Shown here in pieces: positions 8,265 to 17,193 of a stretch of 64,000 nt of DNA; position 1 is the stretch's first letter, and each line of letters begins with the position of its first letter. Source of the DNA: Nocardiaceae bacterium. GTDB taxonomy: Bacteria; Actinomycetota; Actinomycetes; Mycobacteriales; Mycobacteriaceae. Below the pieces are notes generated by a model. The model was given only the letters and a program-made list of their open reading frames with translations, searched no databases and had not been told where the DNA came from. The position numbers and the translations under genes were made by a program. The stretch spans positions 29,266-93,265 of the forward strand of contig JAJFUQ010000146.1 in assembly GCA_021372355.1 (NCBI GenBank). Reading direction: 5' to 3'.

Positions 8265-8906
8265 GTGCGAAACCGCGGCCCGATACTGACGCTCGGAATA
8301 ATCGGCGTCCTGATCATTGGAATCCTCACGGCCAACGCCCTGGTCGGCTCAGACAAGGATTCGAACAAGACGGGTGCGACTTCGTCGAAGGCGACTGTCG
8401 CAGCCAGCACGACGGCAACCACTGCGGCGCCCGTCCAGAGCGGGTTCCCGGCGCAAGCGGACTACTCCGGTTATGCCGGCGATTCGATCGCTATGAACAT
8501 CGCCGTGACGGGCACCAAAGCCACCGTCTACGCGTGTGACGGCAACTCCGTCGAGTCCTGGCTGCGCGGCCCGGCCGAGAACGGAAAGCTCAATCTCACG
8601 AGCAAGTCGGGCGACAAGCTCACCGGTCAACTCAACGGCACGACGGTCACCGGCACGCTCACCATCGGTGGCCGGAGCTGGGATTTCTCCGCCAACCAAA
8701 CCGAACCACCAGCGGGTATGTACCGGTACAACGACAACGGGTATCGCTACAGCTGGGTGTACAAGAACCCTGACGACAACACCGGAGTCGTGCGTGCCCC
8801 GGATGGGTCGACGAGCCCAGCCCCACCGCTTGACGAGAACCAGAACTTCTACATCGCCGACCGTCAGGTGCACGCGGAGAAGGTGAATGGCGATGACGCA
8901 GGCTAA
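8265..8906 (+). CDS. Membrane-anchored extracytoplasmic protein, first gene of redox operon
   Basis: 213-aa protein with one N-terminal helix (LTLGIIGVLIIGILTANALV, residues 7-26), a Ser/Thr/Ala-rich linker (residues 30-57) and a polar extracytoplasmic domain with many Gly, Asn and Tyr (SGYAGDSIAMNIAVTGTKAT, later GMYRYNDNGYRYSWVYKN). No lipobox or catalytic motif is evident and I do not recognise the family. GTG 8265 follows TAGGAGG. Its 3' end overlaps the DUF6529 gene by 20 bp, and the Rieske gene follows, so the three are probably co-translated and the product likely acts with them outside the cytoplasmic membrane. Confidence 0.72.
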   Translation: MRNRGPILTLGIIGVLIIGILTANALVGSDKDSNKTGATSSKATVAASTTATTAAPVQSGFPAQADYSGYAGDSIAMNIAVTGTKATVYACDGNSVESWLRGPAENGKLNLTSKSGDKLTGQLNGTTVTGTLTIGGRSWDFSANQTEPPAGMYRYNDNGYRYSWVYKNPDDNTGVVRAPDGSTSPAPPLDENQNFYIADRQVHAEKVNGDDAG

Positions 8907-9450
8907 CCTTCCCGCTAAGAACACGGGTGCGATGGTCATCCTCGTCCCGCTCGTCGCGGGACTGTTGACCTCACTTGCGCTCGGGGTCTACTCGGTCGCA
9001 CATGATCCGCAGTTCTTCTCCGTGAACGTCCCCGGTTTCGCGAGCTTCGGCGCGGTGAAGTCAACTCTCGCGAGTGTGGCGTTCCTGCTGGCGTTGGTGC
9101 AGGTCGGTTCGGCGCTCGTGATGTACGGGAAGGTACCGATCACCGCGCCGAGCTGGATCGGCAGACTGCACGTGTGGTCAGGTCGATTGGCGGTCCTCAC
9201 GACGGTCCCGGTAGCGGTGCACTGCCTCTACGCCTTCGGGATGGCGACCGGCAGCAGCCGAGTCTTCATCCACTCCCTCGCCGGGTGCTTTTTCTACGGG
9301 GTGTTCGTCACGAAGATGCTGCTGCTCCTCAAGAAGGGGGTTCCTGGATGGTGCCTTCCGGTTTTCGGCGGTCTCGTCTTCACGAGTCTGACCGTCCTCT
9401 GGCTGACATCGTCGCTATGGTTCTTCCAAAGTGGCAAGCCGATCTTCTGA
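8887..9450 (+). CDS. DUF6529 polytopic membrane protein, possible b-type cytochrome
   Basis: 187-aa protein with five or six predicted helices. His residues recur in the membrane part: LHVWSGRLAVL, AVHCLYAFG and FIHSLAGCFFYG, a spacing reminiscent of cytochrome b561/ferric-reductase-like proteins. DUF6529 is the best family match I recall. The context is striking: it lies between an anchored extracytoplasmic protein and a Rieske lipoprotein, so a role in passing electrons across or along the membrane is plausible. Heme binding is inference, since no biochemical precedent is known to me. Start ATG 8887 overlaps the previous gene; ATG 8893 is an alternative. Confidence 0.72.
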   Translation: MAMTQANLPAKNTGAMVILVPLVAGLLTSLALGVYSVAHDPQFFSVNVPGFASFGAVKSTLASVAFLLALVQVGSALVMYGKVPITAPSWIGRLHVWSGRLAVLTTVPVAVHCLYAFGMATGSSRVFIHSLAGCFFYGVFVTKMLLLLKKGVPGWCLPVFGGLVFTSLTVLWLTSSLWFFQSGKPIF

Positions 9451-9463
9451 CACGGGGGAATTC

Positions 9464-9895
9464 ATGGAGGAGCTGTCGAGGCGACAGGTCATCGCTGCTA
9501 GCGGCGCAGTCGTGGCTGTCGGAGCCGTCGCCGGGTGCTCGGTGTACGGAAAGAAGAAGACCGAAGAACCATCCGTCACGGTTGCCACCAGCGCAGGGCA
9601 GTCGGCCCCGGCGAACGCCGTGGCCTCGAAGTCACAGGTTCCGGTTGGTTCTGGCCTGATCGTCGGTGACAAGGGCGTCGTCGTCACGCAGCTGACGGAA
9701 GGCGACTTCAAGGGCCTGTCCTCGACGTGCACGCACGCCGGATGCACAGTCTCCGAGATCTCGGACAACCTCATTCACTGCCCGTGCCACGGCAGTGCGT
9801 TCAACCTCGACGGCACGGTCGCCAACGGGCCGGCGGCCAAGCCGCTCCCGGCGAAGAAGGTCTCCGTCAGCGGGGACTTCGTCGTCCTCGACTGA
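9464..9895 (+). CDS. Tat-exported Rieske [2Fe-2S] lipoprotein
   Basis: A 143-aa protein. The N-terminus MEELSRRQVIAASGAVV is a twin-arginine signal; GAVAGC supplies a lipobox, so the mature protein is likely exported folded and lipid-anchored at Cys. After a Ser/Ala-rich linker comes a compact Rieske fold with both cluster motifs: CTHAGC (Cys and His ligands, about residue 92) and CPCHGS (about 110). A high-potential extracytoplasmic electron carrier is the expected role. ATG 9464 follows GGGGGAATTC, 13 bp after the DUF6529 stop. It converges on the FHA-ABC exporter gene with a 20-bp gap. Confidence 0.88.
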   Translation: MEELSRRQVIAASGAVVAVGAVAGCSVYGKKKTEEPSVTVATSAGQSAPANAVASKSQVPVGSGLIVGDKGVVVTQLTEGDFKGLSSTCTHAGCTVSEISDNLIHCPCHGSAFNLDGTVANGPAAKPLPAKKVSVSGDFVVLD

Positions 9896-9915
9896 CTCGG
9901 GGACTGGGCGTGGCC

Positions 9916-12270
9916 CTAGTCCTTGCGCGCAGTGGTTCGGAACTCCAGACGCCAGAATGTCAGCGCGCCCAACACCAGGGCGATGAGTGCGAGCGCCTCG
10001 ATCGATAGGAGCCAATGGGCAACGTTGTGTTGCCACAGCGTGTCCGCCTCCGTTGCGGGGCTCAAGTCGCGCAGGTTGATCGTCACCGCGCCCGCCGAGA
10101 ATCCCCACCTCGACGGGAAGATCCACGACAACTGGTTGATGGGGACTCGGTCGTTGATTTCGATCAACCCGGCGGACATCACGAGTTGCGCCATGATCGA
10201 CACCACCAGCAATGGCATCACCTGATCGGCGGTGCGAGCCAGTGTCGACAGGAAGAGACCGACGACCACACAGCAGCACGCAGTCAGCGCGATGTCGACG
10301 GTGAGCTCCACGCCTCCGTTAGAGAAGAAGGCGCTGTTCTTCGGACTTGGCTTGGCCGTCAGGGTGATCGTCATGAGGACGATCGACTGGATGATTGCGG
10401 TGGTGAAAAAGACCAGGATCTTCGAGGTCAGGTACGCCAACGGGCGCAGTCCGACCGCACGCTCGCGGAGGTAGATCGAACGCTCGCCCACCAGGTCGCG
10501 CGCCGTGAGGGTGGTGCCCATGAAGCACGCGCCGAGGACCAGGAGGACCAGCATCGATCGGGGTTCCTCATTGGTATCGCCGATGGGTGGTTGATCGAAC
10601 CCGTGCGAGCCTGGAACGACGAGGGTCAGCGCTCCGAGAACGAAGGGCATGACCGCGAGGAATATGAAGTAGCCGCGATCGGCAAGGATGAGGCGAACCT
10701 GTCGGCGGACGAGCGTGGAGACCTGACGTCGGAGCTTTGGCTGCACCGGCTTGACCGGTGGTGCGGCCGGGGCGGGCGGGGGAGCCGAACCAGACGGATG
10801 ACGCTGGGCGTAGCGCGCGGCGACGCCTTCGTGGTCATCCGCGACGGTAGAGAAGATGTCTGCCCAGTCCGTGGAGCCGTTGACTTCAGTGACGTCAGCG
10901 GGAGCCCCGGAGAATGCTGTCTTGCCCCCAGGGGCGAGCAGCAGAACGTGATTGCAGATGTCGAGGTGGGTCAACGAGTGGGTGATGACGAGAACCGTGC
11001 GTCCGCGGTCGGCCAACCCGCGAAGCATCGTCATGACCTGACGATCCAGAGCCGGGTCGAGACCGGACGTGGGTTCGTCGAGGATCAACAACGACGGGCT
11101 CGTCAAGAGCTCCAGCGCGACCGAGGCGCGCTTGCGTTGACCGCCGGACAGTTTGTCGACTCGCGAATCAGCATGGTTGGTCAGGGACAACTCTTCGAGC
11201 ACACCCGCGATGACGGCGTCGCGGTCCGCCTTCGAGGTGTCGGGAGGCAGACGGAGCTCGGCGGCGAAAGACAGTGCCTGCCGCACCGTCAGCTGGCGGT
11301 GTAGTACATCGTCCTGGGGGACGAGGCCGATTCGGTTCCGCAGGGCGTCGTACTCGGTGTGCAGGTTGTGGCCGTCGAAGGTGACACCACCGGCCGTGGG
11401 CGACGTCGTCCCGGCGATGAGCTTCGCGAGCGTCGATTTACCCGCGCCGGACGGTCCGATGATTGCGGTGAGGGTTCCCGGCGGGGCGGCGAACGAGATT
11501 CCCTCAAGAAGTGACTTTTTCCCGCCGTCGACGGCGAAGCCGACTCCGAAAAGAGCCAATCCGATCTCGTCTGGCGGCGGCTCCCGATGAATGAGGGTCT
11601 CGTTGCGCACGATGAAGTCGGTGTTTCCGACTGTCACCACGTCGTTGGGGCGCAGCAGTGCCGCGGTCTTGCACCGCTGTCCGTTGACGTAGGTGCCGTT
11701 GGCGCTCCCGAGGTCTTCGATCGTGAATCCGCCGGTCGATTGGAACAACTGCGCGTGGTGCCGCGATACCAGGACGTCGTCGACGCGGATTGCATTGTCG
11801 GCCGCGCGCCCCAATGTCTGCACCTGACCCGAAACGGGGAAAGGGCGCGGTCCGGTGGGTATGTCGGGTTGGGCTGCGGCGGGTGGCCCGGCGGCGCGGT
11901 TGCCGATGGCCGGAGCAATCCTGGTCGCGTCGTCACCTGACTGTGGCTCGATCTGTTCGGACTGCCCGCTCTGTTCGAACTCGACGATCGGGCCGGTTCG
12001 GGGGTCGCCAAGGCGGATCTCGACGGGGCCGCTGACGCGCAGTTCTTGGATTCGTTGGCCCGACAGCCAGGTTCCGTTGCGGCTGCCGACGTCCACTATG
12101 AGCCAACCGCCATCCCAGCGCACGACGGCGTGTGCGCGAGACACCAGATCGGACGGGACACAGATGTCGGAATCAGGCGAGCGGCCGATGGTCAGCGACT
12201 CTGTGGCAACGACCGTGTGGGCATTGCCATCCTGTCGGACGACCAGCGTCTCACGCTTGTTGGCGGTCAT
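9916..12270 (-). CDS. FHA-domain ABC exporter (Rv1747-like)
   Basis: 784-aa half-transporter fused to two phosphothreonine-binding FHA domains. FHA-1 is at about residues 20-75 (IGRSPDSDICV ... SRAHAVV ... GSRNGTW) and FHA-2 at about 150-205 (LGRAADNAIRV ... SRHHAQL ... GSANGTYVNG). The ABC ATPase follows (Walker A GPSGAGKSTL, signature LSGGQRKR, Walker B LLILDEPTSGLDP), then a six-helix ABC-2 membrane domain (about 515-775). This is the architecture of M. tuberculosis Rv1747, whose FHA domains are phosphorylated and read by Ser/Thr kinases and which affects export of cell-envelope glycolipid material. The protein should respond to PknF-like kinases; no kinase gene lies nearby. Confidence 0.9.
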   Translation of the reverse strand: MTANKRETLVVRQDGNAHTVVATESLTIGRSPDSDICVPSDLVSRAHAVVRWDGGWLIVDVGSRNGTWLSGQRIQELRVSGPVEIRLGDPRTGPIVEFEQSGQSEQIEPQSGDDATRIAPAIGNRAAGPPAAAQPDIPTGPRPFPVSGQVQTLGRAADNAIRVDDVLVSRHHAQLFQSTGGFTIEDLGSANGTYVNGQRCKTAALLRPNDVVTVGNTDFIVRNETLIHREPPPDEIGLALFGVGFAVDGGKKSLLEGISFAAPPGTLTAIIGPSGAGKSTLAKLIAGTTSPTAGGVTFDGHNLHTEYDALRNRIGLVPQDDVLHRQLTVRQALSFAAELRLPPDTSKADRDAVIAGVLEELSLTNHADSRVDKLSGGQRKRASVALELLTSPSLLILDEPTSGLDPALDRQVMTMLRGLADRGRTVLVITHSLTHLDICNHVLLLAPGGKTAFSGAPADVTEVNGSTDWADIFSTVADDHEGVAARYAQRHPSGSAPPPAPAAPPVKPVQPKLRRQVSTLVRRQVRLILADRGYFIFLAVMPFVLGALTLVVPGSHGFDQPPIGDTNEEPRSMLVLLVLGACFMGTTLTARDLVGERSIYLRERAVGLRPLAYLTSKILVFFTTAIIQSIVLMTITLTAKPSPKNSAFFSNGGVELTVDIALTACCCVVVGLFLSTLARTADQVMPLLVVSIMAQLVMSAGLIEINDRVPINQLSWIFPSRWGFSAGAVTINLRDLSPATEADTLWQHNVAHWLLSIEALALIALVLGALTFWRLEFRTTARKD

Positions 12271-12464
12271 GTAGGCCTGCTCCTCGGTGGGTGGGTCTGG
12301 CCTGGCTAACGCCCATATGTGCAGCGTACGCAGGAAAGCTGGGTGCGAGAAGGCAATGATTCCAGACGTCGGCAGTCCCGGTCCGGGAGATGCCTGTCGA
12401 GTCAGCGGCGAGTCCCCTAGGCTCGTACCTGGCCGCCCGACCGCACGACCGATTGGTATTTCTC

Positions 12465-13106
12465 ATGACCAGTTCGGACACCGCCACAGGCGAAAGGTCC
12501 TCCGACAGTTCGCTGGTGCGAAATATCGGAACGATCGTGGCGCTCGCGATCGTGCTCGGGCTCGCAATCCAGCTCGCGATGATCGTGACTCGAGCCATTG
12601 GCGCCGACTCGATCGACAACGTGCTGTCCGAGACCGTGGGAAACGTCAGTTGGTCGGTCATTGTCTGCTTCGGCGTGACCGCGGGAACGACGATTCGGAA
12701 GTCGACCGCACCCGTCGCTGCGGCGATCGCCTTCGTGTGCGCGCCGATCGCGCTCGGGGTCGCGAAGGGCGCACAACGCGGTGTCAACGAATTGTCCGGG
12801 GTCGAGCCCGAGGCGATGACGTCATCCCTGCTGCTGATCGCCGCGGTCAAGGCCGTTCAGTACGGCTTCTTGGCCTTCATGCTGAATCGGCTGTCAGGTC
12901 GCGGGGTCGATCAGTTGCTGACCTACATGGCCGTCGGCGCGGGCGCGGGTGCGACGTTCGGTCTGCTGAACGTCCTGATCCGTTCGCTGACCAGCTCGCT
13001 CACCGTGAGTGACCTCGCACCGATCGCCATCAACGAACTGCTCTTTCCGATGGGCTGCGCGATCGCGGTGTACGTAGCGGCATCGGTGGCCAAGGCCGCC
13101 CGCTAG
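12465..13106 (+). CDS. Integral membrane protein, unknown
   Basis: A 213-aa protein with about six predicted helices and a short polar N-terminus (MTSSDTATGERSSDS). Hydrophobic blocks include NIGTIVALAIVLGLAIQLAM, APVAAAIAFVCAPIALGVA and LLTYMAVGAGAGATFGLLNV. No catalytic or transport motif is recognised. ATG 12465 is the first start near a plausible N-terminus. Its stop codon overlaps the stop of the convergent cyclase gene at a shared CTAG. Confidence 0.6.
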   Translation: MTSSDTATGERSSDSSLVRNIGTIVALAIVLGLAIQLAMIVTRAIGADSIDNVLSETVGNVSWSVIVCFGVTAGTTIRKSTAPVAAAIAFVCAPIALGVAKGAQRGVNELSGVEPEAMTSSLLLIAAVKAVQYGFLAFMLNRLSGRGVDQLLTYMAVGAGAGATFGLLNVLIRSLTSSLTVSDLAPIAINELLFPMGCAIAVYVAASVAKAAR

Positions 13107-13753
13107 TCGACCTTCGCGAAGGCGCGAACGGACACCGTCCCGAACCCGGCGATCCGCAGCGGAACAGCGGTGAAGAGCGCCCCGGAAGCCGGTACCTGAT
13201 CGAGGTTCGTCAGGTGTTCGACGATCGGAATGCCAGCGGCGAGCAGGAGAGTATGCGCTGGTCGGGCGCCGTGCGGTGTCACGTGATCGATGTTGATGGC
13301 GTCGATACCCACCAATACCGCTCCGCGGTCGATGAGCGCCGCAGCACCCGCTTCGGTGAGGTAGTGCGCGTCCGCCGAGTAGTCCGGAGTGCCGAAACGT
13401 GCATCGTCTCCGGTGTGGAGCAGGACGGCCTTCCCGGTGACGTCGATCGACTTCAGGAGGTCGGGCCCGATCGCCAGGTCGTCTCGGACTCGGACGACGA
13501 CGGCGGGCACATCGACCGTCTTCTCGAGGCTGACCGTCGTGAGATCGCCGCCGTCGGGGTACCGGTGGAAGGGCGAGTCGAGGTAGGTGCCAGTGTTGCC
13601 GCACATCGTGATGACGTCGATCGCGAACTCGGTTCCAGCCGCGTAATGCGAGCGCGAGTCATCGCGGGTCAGGTGCGGCGTGATCGCCGGCTCGGGAAGT
13701 CCCGGGTAGGTGACCATGCCGGCGCGGATCACGTGACTCAGTTCGACGAACAT
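13103..13753 (-). CDS. Cyclase/kynurenine-formamidase-like metal-dependent hydrolase
   Basis: 216-aa protein of the cyclase family (PF04199), which includes kynurenine formamidase and isatin hydrolase. Recognisable segments are MFVELSHVIRAGMVTYPGLPEP at the N-terminus (first 19: MFVELSHVIRAGMVTYPGL), TGTYLDSPFHRYPDG, LLHTGDDARFGTPDY and GIDAINIDH. The usual metal motif HxGTHxDxPxH reads NTGTYLDSPFH, so two of its three His are replaced while the last Asp and His remain. ATG 13753 follows GGAGGAT. It lies just beyond the sigA terminator on the same strand and is probably transcribed separately. Substrate unknown. Confidence 0.8.
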   Translation of the reverse strand: MFVELSHVIRAGMVTYPGLPEPAITPHLTRDDSRSHYAAGTEFAIDVITMCGNTGTYLDSPFHRYPDGGDLTTVSLEKTVDVPAVVVRVRDDLAIGPDLLKSIDVTGKAVLLHTGDDARFGTPDYSADAHYLTEAGAAALIDRGAVLVGIDAINIDHVTPHGARPAHTLLLAAGIPIVEHLTNLDQVPASGALFTAVPLRIAGFGTVSVRAFAKVD

Positions 13754-13768
13754 GCATCCTCCAGAACG

Positions 13769-13805
13769 AACAAGTGCCTTGCAGAAACTCTGCAAGGCAC
13801 TTGTT
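13769..13805 (-). terminator. Hairpin terminator downstream of sigA
   Basis: A perfect 17-bp stem (13769-13785 with 13789-13805) around a 3-nt AAC loop begins 9 bp after the sigA stop. It lacks a long T-tract but is strong enough to insulate the cyclase gene. Confidence 0.75.
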
Positions 13806-13813
13806 GGTTGGTC

Positions 13814-15238
13814 TTAGTCGAGGTAGTCCCGAAGAACCTGGGACCGGCTCGGGTGACGCAGCTTCGACATCGTCTTCGACTCGATCTGGCGGATGCGCTC
13901 ACGCGTGACGCCGTAGACCTGGCCGATCTCGTCGAGCGTGCGCGGCTGGCCGTCGGTCAGACCGAAGCGCAGACGAACGACGCCGGCTTCGCGCTCGGAC
14001 AGCGTCTCGAGGACCGACTGCAGCTGGTCCTGGAGAAGCGTGAACGACACCGCATCCACGGCCACGACGGCTTCGCTGTCTTCGATGAAGTCACCGAGCT
14101 GGCTGTCACCCTCGTCACCGATGGTCTGGTCGAGCGAAATGGGCTCCCGGGCGTACTGCTGGATCTCCAGCACCTTCTCCGGGGTGATGTCCATTTCCTT
14201 GGCGAGCTCTTCCGGCGTCGGCTCACGGCCGAGGTCCTGAAGGAGTTCACGCTGGATACGGCCGAGCTTGTTGATGACCTCGACCATGTGAACCGGGATA
14301 CGGATCGTACGGGCCTGGTCGGCCATGGCGCGGGTGATGGCCTGGCGGATCCACCACGTCGCGTAGGTCGAGAACTTGTAGCCCTTGGTGTAGTCGAACT
14401 TCTCGACGGCGCGGATCAGACCGAGGTTGCCTTCCTGGATGAGGTCCAGGAACGCCATGCCACTGCCCGTGTAGCGCTTGGCGAGCGACACGACGAGTCG
14501 GAGGTTGGCCTCGAGCAGGTGGTTCTTCGCGCGGTTACCGTCGCGGATGATCCAGTTCATGTCGCGCTTGATCTGCATCGGCAGGACACCGTCGGTGTCC
14601 TCGATGAGTTCACGCAGCTTCTCGACCGCGAAGAGACCGGCCTCGATTCGCTTGGCGAGCTCGACCTCCTCTTCGGCGTTGAGGAGGGCGACCTTACCGA
14701 TCTGCTTCAGGTACGCACGGACCGAGTCGGCCGAAGCGGTGAGCTCGGCGTCCTTGCGGGCCTGGCGAAGGGCCTCGGACTCTTCCTCGTCCCACACGAA
14801 GTCGCCAGAGGTCTTGTCCTCGGCTGCCTCAGCGGCCACCGTGGCAGGGCCCTTGACCGCCGCAGGAACGACGGCCACTACCTCTTCGTCGGCTTCCTCA
14901 TCGTCGTCGGCTTCGATTTCTTCGACGTCCTCCGGAATTTCGAGGTCGGCGATGTCTTCGATGTCGTCGTCAGCGAGATCCTCGGCGACGACGTCCTCGG
15001 TCTCGAGATCGTCGCTTGCGGTGTCTTCGTCGGCGGTCGCCGGGGCTGCAGGAGTCGCAGCCTTGGCGACGGCGACCTTTTTCGGCGCTGCCTTCGTAGC
15101 GGGCGCCTTGGTGGCGCGGGCTTTCGTCGCGGTTGCGCCACCCGCGGCGGTCGCACGGGTCCGGCGCGCTGGCGCTGCGTCAGCGTTGTCGGCAGCGAGT
15201 TCCGTGTCCGTCGCTTTACGGGGTTTCGCGGCTACCAC
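13814..15238 (-). CDS. sigA: Primary RNA polymerase sigma factor SigA
   Basis: 474-aa group 1 sigma-70. The first ~150 residues are an Ala/Lys-rich then strongly acidic extension typical of actinobacterial SigA. Region 1.2 starts at [16 protein letters not shown]; region 2 contains [19 protein letters not shown] and [20 protein letters not shown], which melts and reads the -10 element; region 3 and region 4 follow ([20 protein letters not shown], recognising -35). It directs housekeeping transcription. GTG 15238 is preceded by GAAAGGG. As in M. tuberculosis (Rv2703/Rv2702), a polyphosphate glucokinase gene is adjacent, here on the same strand upstream. Confidence 0.97.
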   Translation of the reverse strand: MVAAKPRKATDTELAADNADAAPARRTRATAAGGATATKARATKAPATKAAPKKVAVAKAATPAAPATADEDTASDDLETEDVVAEDLADDDIEDIADLEIPEDVEEIEADDDEEADEEVVAVVPAAVKGPATVAAEAAEDKTSGDFVWDEEESEALRQARKDAELTASADSVRAYLKQIGKVALLNAEEEVELAKRIEAGLFAVEKLRELIEDTDGVLPMQIKRDMNWIIRDGNRAKNHLLEANLRLVVSLAKRYTGSGMAFLDLIQEGNLGLIRAVEKFDYTKGYKFSTYATWWIRQAITRAMADQARTIRIPVHMVEVINKLGRIQRELLQDLGREPTPEELAKEMDITPEKVLEIQQYAREPISLDQTIGDEGDSQLGDFIEDSEAVVAVDAVSFTLLQDQLQSVLETLSEREAGVVRLRFGLTDGQPRTLDEIGQVYGVTRERIRQIESKTMSKLRHPSRSQVLRDYLD

Positions 15239-15475
15239 TTACGCCCTTTCGGTCATGTCGATGCGCACAAGGCCGGGGGCTATCCGGCACAGCAGCACCC
15301 GCCGGAGTTGGTTCCGACGTTGGAAGTCTTCGGGTTGCGGCGGTACTAACCGCCAAGCACACCGACCATTGTAACGACCGGAATTGCACAAGCACCCTCG
15401 ACGGTGTGTTCTGCGCGCGCCGCGCCGCCGAATTATGGCCTGGGGCGCGAGGTGAACTTTGTGAGAATTCGACAA
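15239..15475 (-). promoter_or_regulatory. sigA upstream region
   Basis: 237 bp between ppgK and sigA, both on the minus strand. On that strand TACAAT (15373-15368) is a good -10 candidate, although the -35 region is weak. The Ala/Arg-coding potential in other frames looks like background. A sigA promoter here is expected but not proven. Confidence 0.4.
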
Positions 15476-16237
15476 TCAGGGCGTCACGCCGGTCGCTGCC
15501 GCCATCGCGGCGCCGACAATTCCGGCCGTATTACGCAGCTGAGCTGGGACAACGGGCGACCGTGCGGTCAGCAGTGGAATCCACTTCTCATGTTCGGCAC
15601 TGATTCCACCGCCCGCGATAAAAAGATCGGGCCACAGGAGTGCCTCGATCCGTTTGAGGACCAGATCGACTTCTGCCGCCCAGTCCTCGAAGTACAACTG
15701 CTCGCGTGTCTTCACCGAAGCCGCGGCGCGATGTTCGGCCTGGCGCCCGTCGATTTCAAGGTGGCCGAGTTCGCTGTTCGGGAGCAGCACGCCGTTGTGC
15801 AGTAGCGCCGATCCGATTCCCGTGCCGAACGTGAGCATGAGAACGAAGCCCGCAGTGCCTTTACCGGCGCCGAAGTGAGCTTCGGCGAGGCCCGCGGCGT
15901 CGGCGTCGTTGAGGACACTGACGTCCCGGCCGTCGAGCGCGGCGCTGAACAGCTTGCGGGCGTCCGTGCCGATCCATGCGGGGTCCACGTTCGCCGCACT
16001 CTGCGCTTGACCGCCCGTCACGACACAGGGGAGTGTCACTCCGACCGGCCCGTCCCAGCCGGCGTCGTTGACAAGCTGTGCCACGGTCGCCGCGACCGCT
16101 TCCGGAGTGGCGGGCTGCGGCGTGGGGATCGTGACGGCAGCGGCGAGGAGTGCGCCCGTGGTCAGATCGACCGGTGCACCCTTGACGCCGCTACCGCCGA
16201 TGTCGACACCGAATGCGCGTCGGTTCCCTTCGTTCAT
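15476..16237 (-). CDS. ppgK: Polyphosphate glucokinase (paralogue 1, sigA-linked)
   Basis: 253-aa ROK-family kinase that phosphorylates glucose with polyphosphate or ATP. Phosphate-binding motif FGVDIGGSGVKGAPVDL lies at the N-terminus, the PPGK-typical [13 protein letters not shown] follows, then the catalytic [15 protein letters not shown] and the phosphate loop [31 protein letters not shown] is characteristic of the family. Position beside sigA matches M. tuberculosis Rv2702. A second, similar gene lies at 44559 beside zwf and gnd. The start ATG 16237 is 32 bp from the divergent suhB start. Confidence 0.93.
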   Translation of the reverse strand: MNEGNRRAFGVDIGGSGVKGAPVDLTTGALLAAAVTIPTPQPATPEAVAATVAQLVNDAGWDGPVGVTLPCVVTGGQAQSAANVDPAWIGTDARKLFSAALDGRDVSVLNDADAAGLAEAHFGAGKGTAGFVLMLTFGTGIGSALLHNGVLLPNSELGHLEIDGRQAEHRAAASVKTREQLYFEDWAAEVDLVLKRIEALLWPDLFIAGGGISAEHEKWIPLLTARSPVVPAQLRNTAGIVGAAMAAATGVTP

Positions 16238-16269
16238 AGGCGCGAACCGTAGTGCGAAGAGCTGTGATC

Positions 16270-17184
16270 ATGTGGTGCGATCGATTGGTGTTCACCTCGA
16301 ATCCGCTGACTGGTCGACTTTCCTCCGTTGCGACGTCCCGAGAACTTGCTCTTGACCTGCAGCGCGTCGCCATCGAGGTGGGCCTCGAAGCGGCGGCCCA
16401 CGTTCGTCGCCGACGCGTTGAGTTGTATTCGCGCCCAAGGGAACAGGACTTCGCCGCGACCAAGTCATCGCCGACCGATCCGGTGACGATCGTCGACACG
16501 GAGTCAGAGGAAGTCATCCGGCGGGCGTTGAGCAGTCGTCGCCCGGGAGATTCGGTACTCGGCGAAGAAGGCGGCGGGCCGGCGCGCACCGATGCCGCGG
16601 TCCAGTGGGTCGTCGACCCGATCGACGGGACCGTGAACTTCATGTACGGATTGCCGGCGTACGCGGTTTCGGTCGCCGCGGCGCACGCGGGCGTCTTCGT
16701 CGCGGGCGCGGTGGCCGACGTGAACTCTGGAGACACCTACACGGCCGCCTTGGGCGCGGGTGCACATCGAATCTCGCCCTCCGGCGAATGGACGCCGCTC
16801 CGCGTCAATGCGCCGTCGTCGTTACAGCTCTCCCTGGTGGCGACCGGATTCGGATACGCCGCCTCCAGGCGTGCAGAACAGGGACGAATCGTGGCCGGGC
16901 TGCTGCCGCACGTGCGCGATATCCGGCGCCTGGGTTCGGCGGCGATCGATTTGTGTTTGCTCGCTTCGGGACAGGTCGACGCCTATTACGAGCACGGCCT
17001 GAACGTCTGGGACTGGGCGGCGGGGGCCCTGATCGCACAGGAAGCCGGTGCCGTCGTGGAATTGCCGGCCGCTGATGCTCCGGGAAGTGCCGGCCACATC
17101 GTGGCGGCCTCCGCGCCGAGCGTCGCGGAGGCCTTTGCCGATGCCCTCCGCGAACTCAATGCGGTGGGCGCTATTCCGGTTTGA
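16270..17184 (+). CDS. suhB: Inositol monophosphatase-family phosphatase (SuhB)
   Basis: 304-aa Mg2+-dependent sugar phosphatase. The family signatures are clear: the metal-binding acidic site ending GEEGGG (about 95), VDPIDGTVNFMYGLP (about 120) and NVWDWAAGALIAQEAG (about 248). These enzymes release inositol from inositol-1-phosphate, feeding phosphatidylinositol and mycothiol in this order. Synteny with M. tuberculosis Rv2701c supports suhB. The start is uncertain: GTG 16252, ATG 16270 and GTG 16288 are all in frame, with only a weak GAAGAG before 16270. Confidence 0.88.
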   Translation: MWCDRLVFTSNPLTGRLSSVATSRELALDLQRVAIEVGLEAAAHVRRRRVELYSRPREQDFAATKSSPTDPVTIVDTESEEVIRRALSSRRPGDSVLGEEGGGPARTDAAVQWVVDPIDGTVNFMYGLPAYAVSVAAAHAGVFVAGAVADVNSGDTYTAALGAGAHRISPSGEWTPLRVNAPSSLQLSLVATGFGYAASRRAEQGRIVAGLLPHVRDIRRLGSAAIDLCLLASGQVDAYYEHGLNVWDWAAGALIAQEAGAVVELPAADAPGSAGHIVAASAPSVAEAFADALRELNAVGAIPV

Positions 17185-17193
17185 TGCCGTGAA

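Noticed and set aside
13214..15349. 711-aa plus-strand ORF opposite the cyclase and sigA genes
   Set aside because: Antisense shadow of high-GC genes; no motifs, and sigA on the other strand is unambiguous.
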